From assembly GCA_947624665.1 (NCBI GenBank), contig CANQLK010000030.1, positions 1-14,468 on the forward strand: 14,468 nt of DNA, given 5' to 3'. Below are positions 5,740-12,945 of the stretch, piece after piece. Positions within the stretch are counted from its first letter, which is position 1. Each line of letters opens with the position of its first letter. Origin of the DNA: Candidatus Gastranaerophilales bacterium. Its GTDB lineage: Bacteria; Cyanobacteriota; Vampirovibrionia; Gastranaerophilales; Gastranaerophilaceae. The notes below the pieces were generated by a model that saw nothing but the letters and a program-made list of their open reading frames with translations, searched no databases and was not told the origin of the DNA. Both the position numbers and the translations under genes were made by a program.

Positions 5740-5767
5740 ATTATAGCACATATTCTAAAGAAGTGAA
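5740..5767 (-). promoter_or_regulatory. Extended -10 promoter in front of rsfS
   Basis: On the minus strand TTCACT (5767-5762) is followed after 16 bases by TATAAT (5745-5740), which is preceded by TGC to form TGCTATAAT. This is a perfect extended -10. Transcription would begin near 5733, about 20 bases before the TTG start. The promoter overlaps the intergenic gap after the sigma gene, so rsfS and the two secreted protein genes can be expressed apart from rlmB. Confidence 0.72.
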
Positions 5768-5769
5768 TA

Positions 5770-6747
5770 TTAAATATAATTTTTAAGATTCATATTGATG
5801 TTGTTATTACGGCAAAGTTTTTTCAATTTGCTCATAGCTCTGTTTTCGATTTGTCTGATACGTTCACGGGAGACACCGTAGTAGGAGCCTATTTCTTCCA
5901 ATGTTTTCTTTTCGCCGTTATCATCAAGTCCATAGCGCATAATAAGAACATTGCGTTCTTTTTCGCTTAAATGGTTAAGCATTTTTTTGATATCGCAGAA
6001 CAAATTATCCTGAGTAACTTTTGTATCAGGAGAAATTGTAGACTCATCGACAATAAAATCAGATAATTTAGTATTTTCATCTTTTTGATTAGCAGGAGAT
6101 TCCATGCTTACAGTACCCTGAGCAGATTCAATAAGGGCAGAAAGTTTTTGAACAGGCATGCCGATTTTATAAGCGATTTCTTCTTTAGTTGGAGCAGCGC
6201 CGTTTTCGATGGTTAAATCCATAGAAATTTTTTTAATTTTACCGAGTGTTTCAATCATGTGAACAGGCAGCCTTATAAGCCTTGATTTATCGGCAATGGC
6301 TCTGGTAATTGATTGTTGAATCCACCAAGTAGCATAGGTTGAAAATTTATAGCCTTTTGAGTAGTCAAATTTTTCGGCGGCACGCATTAGCCCCATATTA
6401 CCTTCCTGAATTAAATCGAGGAAGGAAAGACCTCTTCCAATATATTTTTTAGCGATACTGACAACGAGTCTTAAATTAGCATTAACAAGAATTTTTTTAG
6501 CGGATTCTGAATTATCTTCTTTAATTTTTTTAGCGATTTCAAGTTCTTCATCAGTGTTTAACAATTTTATCTTACCAATTTGACGGAGATATATTTTAAC
6601 CGAGTCATCAGCGGCAGCGGAGACGGTTGTTTCAGGGAGTTTAGGTTCTTCAACCGCTTTAAATATATCATCATCATCCAAAGAGAAGATATAGTCTTCA
6701 TTTTGAGAATCATTATCTTGAATAGAAAAATTATCTTCGTCAGACAT
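5770..6747 (-). CDS. RpoD/SigA-like sigma-70 family RNA polymerase sigma factor
   Basis: This 325-residue protein has the full set of sigma-70 regions after a short acidic N-terminus (1-46, with DDDD at 24-27) in place of a long region 1.1. Region 1.2 spans 47-75 (DDSVKIYLRQIGKIKLL). Region 2 spans about 84-165 and includes DLIQEGNMGLMRAAEKFDY (111-129) and YATWWIQQSITRAIAD (138-153), the -10 melting segment. Region 3 spans about 166-245. Region 4 spans about 255-312, with GVSRERIRQIEN (291-302) as the -35 recognition helix. Size and layout fit cyanobacterial-type group 1 or 2 factors. Whether this is the essential primary factor cannot be decided from one window, but its operon with rlmB and rsfS favours a housekeeping role. 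GGAGG lies just upstream of the ATG. Confidence 0.93.
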   Translation of the reverse strand: MSDEDNFSIQDNDSQNEDYIFSLDDDDIFKAVEEPKLPETTVSAAADDSVKIYLRQIGKIKLLNTDEELEIAKKIKEDNSESAKKILVNANLRLVVSIAKKYIGRGLSFLDLIQEGNMGLMRAAEKFDYSKGYKFSTYATWWIQQSITRAIADKSRLIRLPVHMIETLGKIKKISMDLTIENGAAPTKEEIAYKIGMPVQKLSALIESAQGTVSMESPANQKDENTKLSDFIVDESTISPDTKVTQDNLFCDIKKMLNHLSEKERNVLIMRYGLDDNGEKKTLEEIGSYYGVSRERIRQIENRAMSKLKKLCRNNNINMNLKNYI

Positions 6748-6768
6748 TATGCCTCCAATAATACAATA

Positions 6769-7518
6769 TTATACTACATCCTTCCGATTTTGCAGTGTTT
6801 GCTTAACACTTTCAAAAATGACAACAGCGGCGGCATTTGCAACATTTAAGGAATTAAAATCAGCGAGCATGGGGATTTTTATGCGAAAATCCGATTTTTT
6901 CAATAAAGTAGCCGATACTCCGCTATTTTCGGAACCCATAATTATTGCAAAATTCATATTGCAATAATCAATATCATAGTAATTATCTTTAGAATGGATA
7001 TCGGTAGCAATTATCCAGAAGTTGTTATCTTTAAGTTTATCAATTGTAGCAGCGAGGCTATTAACCATAATTAAATCCAATCGGTTAACTGCGCCGGCGG
7101 AAGATTTTTCAACGGTAGAATTAATAACGGCATTTCTTCTTGAAGGGAAAATAACGGCATCAAATCCTGCGCAGACCGCACTTCTAATAATGGAGCCAAC
7201 ATTATGAGGATCCTCAATCCCGTCAAGGATAATAACTTTTTTGTTATTTTTGTCAATATTTAAGAATTCGTACAAATCAACGAATTTAACGGGCGATACA
7301 TAAGCAATAACGCCCTGATGAGAATAGGAGTTAAACTTAGTAAATTTTTCTTTGGGCAATATTTGGAAAAGGATTCCGTTTTGCTTAGCTAATTGAATAA
7401 TAAGATTTACTTTAGAGTTATTTTGAGAACCGTCGGCAATAATAATTTTGCTGACAGTTCTGTTACTATTTTGTAATAATTCGATTACATTATTACGACC
7501 AAAAACATAATTTTCCAT
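6769..7518 (-). CDS. rlmB: 23S rRNA (guanosine-2'-O-)-methyltransferase RlmB / TrmH-SpoU family
   Basis: The protein is a SPOUT-fold RNA 2'-O-methyltransferase using S-adenosylmethionine. RlmB modifies G2251 of 23S rRNA (E. coli numbering). The N-terminal substrate-binding domain spans about 1-85, with NYVFGRNNVIELL at 3-15. The catalytic part follows with motif 1, DGIEDPHNVGSIIRSA (99-114, N106 and R112), motif 2, IIMGSENSGVS (192-202), and motif 3, IPM ... NSLNVANAAAV (215-232). The 249 residues match RlmB. The N-terminal L30e-like domain favours RlmB over TrmH, but related rRNA or tRNA targets are possible. It is the first gene of a minus-strand operon and is followed after 21 bases by the RpoD-like gene. 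AAGGTGA precedes the ATG. Confidence 0.88.
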   Translation of the reverse strand: MENYVFGRNNVIELLQNSNRTVSKIIIADGSQNNSKVNLIIQLAKQNGILFQILPKEKFTKFNSYSHQGVIAYVSPVKFVDLYEFLNIDKNNKKVIILDGIEDPHNVGSIIRSAVCAGFDAVIFPSRRNAVINSTVEKSSAGAVNRLDLIMVNSLAATIDKLKDNNFWIIATDIHSKDNYYDIDYCNMNFAIIMGSENSGVSATLLKKSDFRIKIPMLADFNSLNVANAAAVVIFESVKQTLQNRKDVV

Positions 7519-7544
7519 AAATTCACCTTAAAGCTGCAGCCGGA

Positions 7545-7572
7545 ATTATAGAGTAATTGAATAAACCAACAA
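7545..7572 (-). promoter_or_regulatory. Promoter of the rlmB operon
   Basis: On the minus strand TATAAT (7550-7545) has TTGTTG (7572-7567) 16 bases upstream. Transcription would start near 7538, about 20 bases before the ATG at 7518. The -10 is perfect and the -35 is partial. Confidence 0.6.
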
Positions 7573-7674
7573 CCGCAGAGTAATGTCCGACAGTTATTTT
7601 AAATTTTATTACATTTAAACTTTTATTATTATATAATAAATGATATAGTAAAAAATATAAAAACGTTAAGTTTC

Positions 7675-7703
7675 TTGTCAAAAATGCAAATATAAAATAT
7701 TAT
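7675..7703 (+). promoter_or_regulatory. Candidate promoter of the pilMN-pilO genes
   Basis: TTGTCA (7675-7680) and TATTAT (7698-7703) are separated by 17 bases, each one base from consensus. Transcription would start near 7710, leaving about 38 bases of leader. A perfect TATAAT at 7707-7712 lacks a -35 at normal spacing but could act as an alternative. The rest of the 229 bp divergent region is AT-rich; it includes the 14 base palindrome TTATTATATAATAA at 7626-7639 and nothing else I can name. Confidence 0.5.
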
Positions 7704-7747
7704 GATTATAATATAAATAGGATTATTAAAATAGGTTAATATAAAGT

Positions 7748-9394
7748 ATGATAGAAAAGCTGGGATTTAAAAAGAGGACACACATAGGTATATCGTTATC
7801 CACGAACAACTATATAGAGCTTGTTTGTATAGATAAGGCGACCAAGAATGTCATCAAATACGCATCAGGAACGGTAAAATACAATAATGCGATAAAAGAG
7901 ATAATAGACTTTGAAGAATTCAGTGAAGTATTAACAACATTATTTGAAGAAGCAGACTTAGTACCCTCAGAATGTGCCGTTACATTAAACATACCGAATG
8001 TACATTTTGATGTAACGAAGTTGGAAAACGAAACAGAAGACGTTTATATAAGAGAGAGCCTGCAAACAGAAATCGATGACTTATATATATTTAAAAAGAA
8101 CGAACCTCAGATTGAATATATAGAATTAAACAAAAATCATAACAATACGGAAAAAACAATTGTATACAGTGCAATACAATTAAAGATATTAAATCGACTG
8201 ATAGAAGTTTTTGATAACATAGGAGCAGATCTGGTAAGAATAGAAACTTCATATTCGTCGATGTTAAAAGCGATACAATACACCGATAAGTTTCAAGAAT
8301 ACGTTCAACCGGAAGAAAAGACCTCAATATTATTAATAACGGCAAGCAGTTGTTCTACATTCAGTTTAAACGGAAACGATTTAATAAGTTACAGTGAAGA
8401 GCCGTTGGCAATAAAATCATTTTCACCCGAAGAAGTATATATGACAATAACCAAAATTGCAGAGAATACGGTAAGGGATAGCCAGCCAAAGACAATACTG
8501 ATAATAAGCGAAACAGATGATGTAAATGCCGAACTTATATCTCAGAAGATTGAATTTTCAGGCAACATGGTATATGTCAATAACAGCTTAAACATAAATG
8601 ATTCAATAATAGATATAATAACGGATAACCCCGAAACGGAAGGAAATAACTATATAACGATAGAAGCAGTAGGTGCTGCTGCGGCAGATTTTGATAACTA
8701 TCCGTTGGAATTAAATTTCTTACCTCAAGAGAGAATAAATAATAATATTGTTGAAGTAGGTAAATACGAAGTAGATTTTTACAGATTTTTGGTAGTATTG
8801 CTGGTAGGAGCAATACTTTTAGCATTGATATTGGGAATTATAGTAAAATCTATTTTAAATTCACAAATAAACTCATTTGACACAAACAGAATAAAATCTA
8901 ATAACGACATAAAAGTATTTAAAGACACAATCGATAAGAATGAGATTGCATCACAGAAGGATATTTTGCCGAAATTAACGCAAATTTTGGATAACAATAA
9001 AAAGCTTGTGGAAATATATGCAAGTTTATCGGAAGATATACCGGAATCAATATATATAAAGAGATTTGTAACAAATGAAGATGGCGGAATCGGTATATTA
9101 GGCGAAGCAAAAACTAGTGAATCGGTTGAAAAATTTGTAAACGGATTAAGAGAAAAAAATAATTTGTTAATGCTATCAAAATTACAGGTAAATACGAAAT
9201 ATGACCCTGTACCGGCAAAGATACCAAACGGATTTACATTTGAAATAAAAACAAACGGAAAAGAGGTATCATTAACGGATGATATTGCATTACCCACAAA
9301 CGGCGGTAATATGCAAGACGGAATGAATTCGATGAGGAACGGAGATATAACATTACCAAATATGACACCGCCTCCTCCGTCACCGATAATATAA
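7748..9394 (+). CDS. Type IV pilus PilM-PilN fusion protein
   Basis: This 548-residue protein joins two normally separate pilus assembly proteins. Residues 1-315 resemble PilM, the actin-like cytoplasmic ATP-binding protein: IGISLSTNNYIELVCI (13-28) is the phosphate-1 region and AVGAAAADF (307-315) is the end of the ASKHA fold. Directly after comes LELNFLPQER (320-329), equivalent to the INLLP motif by which free PilN binds PilM. One membrane helix (about 345-368), a coiled-coil stretch (371-405) and a periplasmic ferredoxin-like domain (about 425-502) follow, as in PilN. The tail is Gly/Asn/Met-rich and ends in PPPPSP. The frame is uninterrupted, so this is a true fusion. It would fix 1:1 stoichiometry in the inner-membrane platform. 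PilO follows after 17 bases. The ATG at 7748 has only a weak upstream AGG. Confidence 0.85.
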   Translation: MIEKLGFKKRTHIGISLSTNNYIELVCIDKATKNVIKYASGTVKYNNAIKEIIDFEEFSEVLTTLFEEADLVPSECAVTLNIPNVHFDVTKLENETEDVYIRESLQTEIDDLYIFKKNEPQIEYIELNKNHNNTEKTIVYSAIQLKILNRLIEVFDNIGADLVRIETSYSSMLKAIQYTDKFQEYVQPEEKTSILLITASSCSTFSLNGNDLISYSEEPLAIKSFSPEEVYMTITKIAENTVRDSQPKTILIISETDDVNAELISQKIEFSGNMVYVNNSLNINDSIIDIITDNPETEGNNYITIEAVGAAAADFDNYPLELNFLPQERINNNIVEVGKYEVDFYRFLVVLLVGAILLALILGIIVKSILNSQINSFDTNRIKSNNDIKVFKDTIDKNEIASQKDILPKLTQILDNNKKLVEIYASLSEDIPESIYIKRFVTNEDGGIGILGEAKTSESVEKFVNGLREKNNLLMLSKLQVNTKYDPVPAKIPNGFTFEIKTNGKEVSLTDDIALPTNGGNMQDGMNSMRNGDITLPNMTPPPPSPII

Positions 9395-9411
9395 ATACAT
9401 AGAGGGAAATT

Positions 9412-10026
9412 ATGAATAGAAATAATCAAAAATATGTACCAATTTGTTATCTGCTAGCAATCGTTATATTTGGCGTAGTATTATATATGTTTTGTCAACC
9501 GAAGTTTGAGGAATACTCCCAAGCAAAGAATTCGGTAAGTTCATCGCAAAAACAAAAAGCGGAATTGGAACAGAAGTTAAAAAGGATAGAGTCGGAAAAA
9601 GCTTTATCCGATATGAAGATGAAGAATTTAAAAACAATAGTAGAAACAAATGTTGATTCAAGTGCTTCAAATTTAGGAATGTTTGGCAATTTATTTGAAA
9701 CAATAATAAATAAATGCCGAGCAAACGGAATGTTTATAAGGTCAATAGCATACGATTTAAATCCTGCTAATGATCCTATTTACCAAGAAAATACAGACTA
9801 CAACGTATGTGAACTAAAACTCACTTTAGTAGGAGAATACTTTAAATTAAAGACATTTTTGGCAGACTTAAATACAATAGAGAACTTAATATATATTTCT
9901 AAAATGGATGTATCGGCATTTAGCGGAAACCCTGATTATTTATTAATAAATATATCCATTAATTTATATTCAAAGAAAGCTCAAATAAAGAGAAATAACA
10001 ATCAACCGTTTGAGAAAAAGATATAA
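9412..10026 (+). CDS. pilO: Type IV pilus inner-membrane platform protein PilO
   Basis: The 204-residue protein fits PilO, which pairs with PilN in the periplasm and links the pilus motor platform to the outer-membrane secretin complex. It has a short cytoplasmic N-terminus, a membrane helix at about 9-28, a coiled coil at about 31-75 (QKQKAELEQKLKRIESEK) and a C-terminal ferredoxin-like domain at about 88-190, with LKLTLVGEYFKLKTFLADL (123-141) typical of PilO. The length is normal. The ATG has GAGGGAAATT just upstream and lies 17 bases after the PilMN stop. PilP and PilQ do not follow, since the next gene is convergent, so the rest of the machinery must be elsewhere. Confidence 0.85.
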   Translation: MNRNNQKYVPICYLLAIVIFGVVLYMFCQPKFEEYSQAKNSVSSSQKQKAELEQKLKRIESEKALSDMKMKNLKTIVETNVDSSASNLGMFGNLFETIINKCRANGMFIRSIAYDLNPANDPIYQENTDYNVCELKLTLVGEYFKLKTFLADLNTIENLIYISKMDVSAFSGNPDYLLINISINLYSKKAQIKRNNNQPFEKKI

Positions 10027-10050
10027 TCGGAATATAAACAGAGAATTAAA

Positions 10051-10470
10051 TTATTTAATTTGGAAAGAACATTTTTTGCAGTGAGCTTTAGGCTGACAGA
10101 CGATATTATTTTCCAAATCAAGCATGCGGACTATTTTTGTAACAAGAACAGAACCACAAAGAGGGCATCTGAGATTTTCGGTTTCACCATCTAAAATAGC
10201 TTTCTTTGCTCCGTCAATAAATTCAGGAGATATTTTGTCATAAGAAACAATAATAGTTCTTTCAAAATGTTTAATATCAACGGGATTAACCTTAAGTCCC
10301 TTAGCCAATTTTTGGCGGACAGTAGAGGGAAGAAATAATTCTTTACCTGCTTCAATATCTTCGATTTCTTCAACGGAGAGTCCTGATTTTTTAGAGAGTC
10401 CAATAACCGAGAAACCCGCTTTTTCACGAGTTTCTCTAATAAATTCTGCTAAAGATTTAAATTCAGACAT
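10051..10470 (-). CDS. XRE-type helix-turn-helix protein with C-terminal zinc ribbon
   Basis: The 139-residue protein combines an N-terminal Cro/CI-type helix-turn-helix (about 6-68; IRETREKAGFSVIGLSKKSG then LSVEEIEDIEAG) with a C-terminal zinc ribbon, CPLC (C102, C105) and CKKC (C131, C134), plus C125 and H130. A middle segment, SPEFIDGAKKAILDG (81-95), links them. It is probably a DNA-binding regulator, with the ribbon acting structurally, as a metal or redox switch, or in protein contacts. Its ATG shares one base with the secF stop (TAATG) and has AAGGTG upstream, so translation is coupled to secF. That makes it part of the secDF operon and a candidate regulator of it, which is inference. 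I cannot name the family. Confidence 0.8.
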   Translation of the reverse strand: MSEFKSLAEFIRETREKAGFSVIGLSKKSGLSVEEIEDIEAGKELFLPSTVRQKLAKGLKVNPVDIKHFERTIIVSYDKISPEFIDGAKKAILDGETENLRCPLCGSVLVTKIVRMLDLENNIVCQPKAHCKKCSFQIK

Positions 10471-11468
10471 TACACACCTTCAGATTGTGATTTAGATTTT
10501 TTTGCCTTTTTAATATCATTCCAAAGAGCGACAATGGTGCTTGCGAAGAAAATACTTGAATAAGTACCTATTGCTATACCGAGAATCATAACAAGAACGA
10601 AATCTCTGGTAGTAACGCCGCCGAATAAGTACAACGCACCGAGAGTAAACAATGTGGTCAAAGAAGTGTTTATGCTTCTTGCAAGAGTTTGATTAACGGA
10701 AGCATTAACAATATCATCATAAGAAGCTTTTTTGGAGTAGAACTTTAAGTTTTCTCTTATTCTGTCGAAAACAACGATAGTATCGTGAACGCTGAAACCG
10801 AGAACTGTAAGGATAGCGGTTACAAAGAGGCTGTCTATTTGAACGCCTGCAGTAAGTCCGAGTATGGAAAATACACCGACAACAAACAATACATCGTGGA
10901 ATAGAGCCAAGAATGCCGATATTGCGAATTCAAAGTGAAATCTGAGAGTCAAATAGATAACAATTCCCAATAAAGCGAGAGTAACAGCTATCATGGAGTT
11001 AACGAACAATTGTTTACCCAATACAGGGCCGACTGAATTTGTTTGTACTATCTGAGCTTCAGGGTAATCAGAAGATATTATGCCTGATATTTTATCAATT
11101 TCATCTGTTTGATTATCTTCTGCGAATTTTGTTTTAATTGAAAGTATATATTTAATAGCATTTTCATTATCGGAGGAAGAAGGTTTCAGGACTTGAATAA
11201 CAGGACTGTCTACATTTTGTTCGACAAGCTTATTTCTGATATCCGTAACCTTTTCAGGTGGTATATTTTGTTCAACCGAGTATTGAATAATTGTGCCTCC
11301 GGTAAAATCGATACCGACTCTTAAGGGAGTATGCGTAGGATATTGCATCATTGAAATAACCATAGCAACAATACCCGGGAAAAGCAGGATAAAAGATAGA
11401 GCGAACCAAATCCATCTGTACTTAACTACATCTATATATTTTTTGGTGTTAAAAACACTGTATGACAT
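10470..11468 (-). CDS. secF: Protein translocase subunit SecF
   Basis: SecF pairs with SecD in the inner membrane and uses the proton gradient to help pull proteins through SecYEG. The 332-residue protein has six expected membrane helices: one near 20-40, then five between about 155 and 315. The first periplasmic domain carries VGIDFTGGT (51-59). Further family motifs are VGPVLGKQL (146-154), FHDVL (190-194, D192) and VLGFSVHDTIVVFDRIREN (222-240, D229), the last being the functional core of helices 4-5. ARSINTS (263-269) lies before helix 5. The length is normal. AAGGAG lies about 9 bases before the ATG. It follows secD by 21 bases and ends in the TAATG overlap with the helix-turn-helix gene. 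Confidence 0.96.
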   Translation of the reverse strand: MSYSVFNTKKYIDVVKYRWIWFALSFILLFPGIVAMVISMMQYPTHTPLRVGIDFTGGTIIQYSVEQNIPPEKVTDIRNKLVEQNVDSPVIQVLKPSSSDNENAIKYILSIKTKFAEDNQTDEIDKISGIISSDYPEAQIVQTNSVGPVLGKQLFVNSMIAVTLALLGIVIYLTLRFHFEFAISAFLALFHDVLFVVGVFSILGLTAGVQIDSLFVTAILTVLGFSVHDTIVVFDRIRENLKFYSKKASYDDIVNASVNQTLARSINTSLTTLFTLGALYLFGGVTTRDFVLVMILGIAIGTYSSIFFASTIVALWNDIKKAKKSKSQSEGV

Positions 11469-11489
11469 TTTTTAATACTCCTTAATTAA

Positions 11490-12791
11490 TTAATCCAAAA
11501 CTCCGAATTTTGCCTTTTCACGCTGTGTTTCAGCAGCCTGATAAGCGTCATTAATATCTGATTCTTTCAAACCGAATAAAGCGGGGTGTTTTAATTGTCC
11601 CGTACCGAACATTAAGTGCATAAAGTTCTTAGTAACCGTGATAGCGGAAAACATACTTACAATAACACCAATAGCGAGTGTTAAAGCAAATCCTTTAACT
11701 ATATTGGAGCCTAAGAAATAAAGTATGGCACAAGTAATAATTGTAGACATATTCGAGTCAAAAATACTGGTAAAAGCCCTATCAAAGCCCGAATTTATAG
11801 CGGTAAACAAGGTTCTTCCGGATTTTAATTCTTCCTTAGTTCTTTCGAAGATAAGGATATTAGCATCAACCGCCATACCAATACTAAGTATGAAGCCTGC
11901 GATACCGGCAAGGGTGAGGGTAACACCTGTTATTTTAAATACGGCAAATGTTAAAAGCGAATAAATAACAAGAGCCATATCAGCGATTAAACCCGGGAGC
12001 CTGTACCAAAATATCATAAAAAGCATAACAAACCCCAGCCCGATAAAACCTGCGACAAAGCTTTTATGTAAACTGTCAACACCGAGGGTAGGGCTTACTG
12101 CATTTTCTTCCAATATTTTAGCAGGAACGGGAAGAGCGCCTGCATTTAATAAATCGACATCTTCCTTAGCTTTTTCGTGAGTAAATTCACCTGTTATTTG
12201 AGCAAGTCCGCCTGTTATTTCGTTTTGAACGACGGGTTCAGACATAACTTCGCCGTTAAAATATATTGCAATAGGATAGCCTTTAAATTCTCTGGTCAAT
12301 TTAGCGAATTTTCTTGCGCCCTGATCGTTGAAATTGAGATGAATTAGCCATCTTCCTGCGTTATCCGTACCAACTTCAGCCTTATTAAGGTCTTTACCTG
12401 TCAAGCCTGAAGATTCCCAACCGACGATATTGTCATTATCATCCAAAATCGGTTTTTTAAATTCCAATTCAGCGATTTCGCTTAATTTTCTTCTTACTTC
12501 TTTTAAGTCTGAATCCTTAGGAATTTCAATCAGCAAGCGTTTATCTTCAACTTGTTGAATAGTAATTTCGGAAACACCGTTAGGATTAATTCTTCTATCT
12601 AAGGTTGCTTTAAGTGAATCCATCATATCCTGAGTAATTTTGGAGATGGTTTCGGTAGTTTGAGCTTCCAGAAGAATTCTTGAGCCACCTTTTAAATCCA
12701 ATCCCAAGCGGGTTGGAAGACATTTAACCGTGACTATTGCAGCTATTGCCAAAATAACTATTATCCAAAACAGAATTATTTTATTCTTCAT
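11490..12791 (-). CDS. secD: Protein translocase subunit SecD
   Basis: SecD is the larger partner of SecF in the proton-driven accessory complex of the Sec translocon. The 433-residue protein has an N-terminal membrane helix (about 5-22), the conserved LGLDLKGGSRILLE (29-42), the periplasmic P1 region (about 45-235) and five membrane helices between about 243 and 395. LSIGMAVDANILIFERTKE (302-320) holds the conserved Asp (D309) and Glu. At 433 residues it is shorter than the 615 of E. coli, as is common outside Proteobacteria. The start at 12791 is preceded by AGGGGAT. It is the first gene of the secD-secF-regulator operon. yajC is not in the window. Confidence 0.96.
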   Translation of the reverse strand: MKNKIILFWIIVILAIAAIVTVKCLPTRLGLDLKGGSRILLEAQTTETISKITQDMMDSLKATLDRRINPNGVSEITIQQVEDKRLLIEIPKDSDLKEVRRKLSEIAELEFKKPILDDNDNIVGWESSGLTGKDLNKAEVGTDNAGRWLIHLNFNDQGARKFAKLTREFKGYPIAIYFNGEVMSEPVVQNEITGGLAQITGEFTHEKAKEDVDLLNAGALPVPAKILEENAVSPTLGVDSLHKSFVAGFIGLGFVMLFMIFWYRLPGLIADMALVIYSLLTFAVFKITGVTLTLAGIAGFILSIGMAVDANILIFERTKEELKSGRTLFTAINSGFDRAFTSIFDSNMSTIITCAILYFLGSNIVKGFALTLAIGVIVSMFSAITVTKNFMHLMFGTGQLKHPALFGLKESDINDAYQAAETQREKAKFGVLD

Positions 12792-12826
12792 AAATATCCC
12801 CTGTAAATAATATAAAATACAATTTT

Positions 12827-12855
12827 ATTCTAACAAAAAGAAAAACTAATGACAT
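12827..12855 (-). promoter_or_regulatory. Promoter of secD
   Basis: On the minus strand TAGAAT (12832-12827), preceded by TGT as an extended -10, has ATGTCA (12855-12850) 17 bases upstream. Transcription would start near 12820, giving a leader of about 28 bases that includes the AGGGGAT ribosome binding site. Confidence 0.55.
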
Positions 12856-12910
12856 AAAATAAATATTTAATGTTGCAAAAAGTAAAATTGTACATAATAA
12901 ATTATAAGAA

Positions 12911-12919
12911 TGATATAAT
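12911..12919 (+). promoter_or_regulatory. Extended -10 promoter of recA
   Basis: TGATATAAT is a perfect extended -10 element. Only weak -35 candidates are found (TACATA at 12891-12896, 17 bases upstream). Transcription would begin near 12926, about 20 bases before the ATG at 12946. No familiar LexA box of the CTGT-N8-ACAG or GAAC-N4-GTTC type is visible nearby. An imperfect 9 bp inverted repeat (12891-12899 and 12914-12922) overlaps the -10. Confidence 0.65.
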
Positions 12920-12945
12920 GTAGGAGTAATAAAAGGGAATTAGAT

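Noticed and set aside
7626..7639. 14 base palindrome TTATTATATAATAA in the rlmB/pilMN divergent region
   Set aside because: A pure A/T palindrome in very AT-rich intergenic DNA is expected by chance, and it does not overlap either promoter.
8779..9429. 216-codon open frame on the minus strand opposite the PilMN gene
   Set aside because: It lies fully antisense to a well-supported fusion protein, has low-complexity Ser/Phe/Ile composition typical of a reverse-frame shadow, and has no family motif.
10044..10060. AATTAAA/TTTAATT hairpin between pilO and the helix-turn-helix gene
   Set aside because: It is an A/T-only 7 bp stem overlapping the stop codon of the minus-strand gene, with no T-run. 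Too weak to call a terminator.
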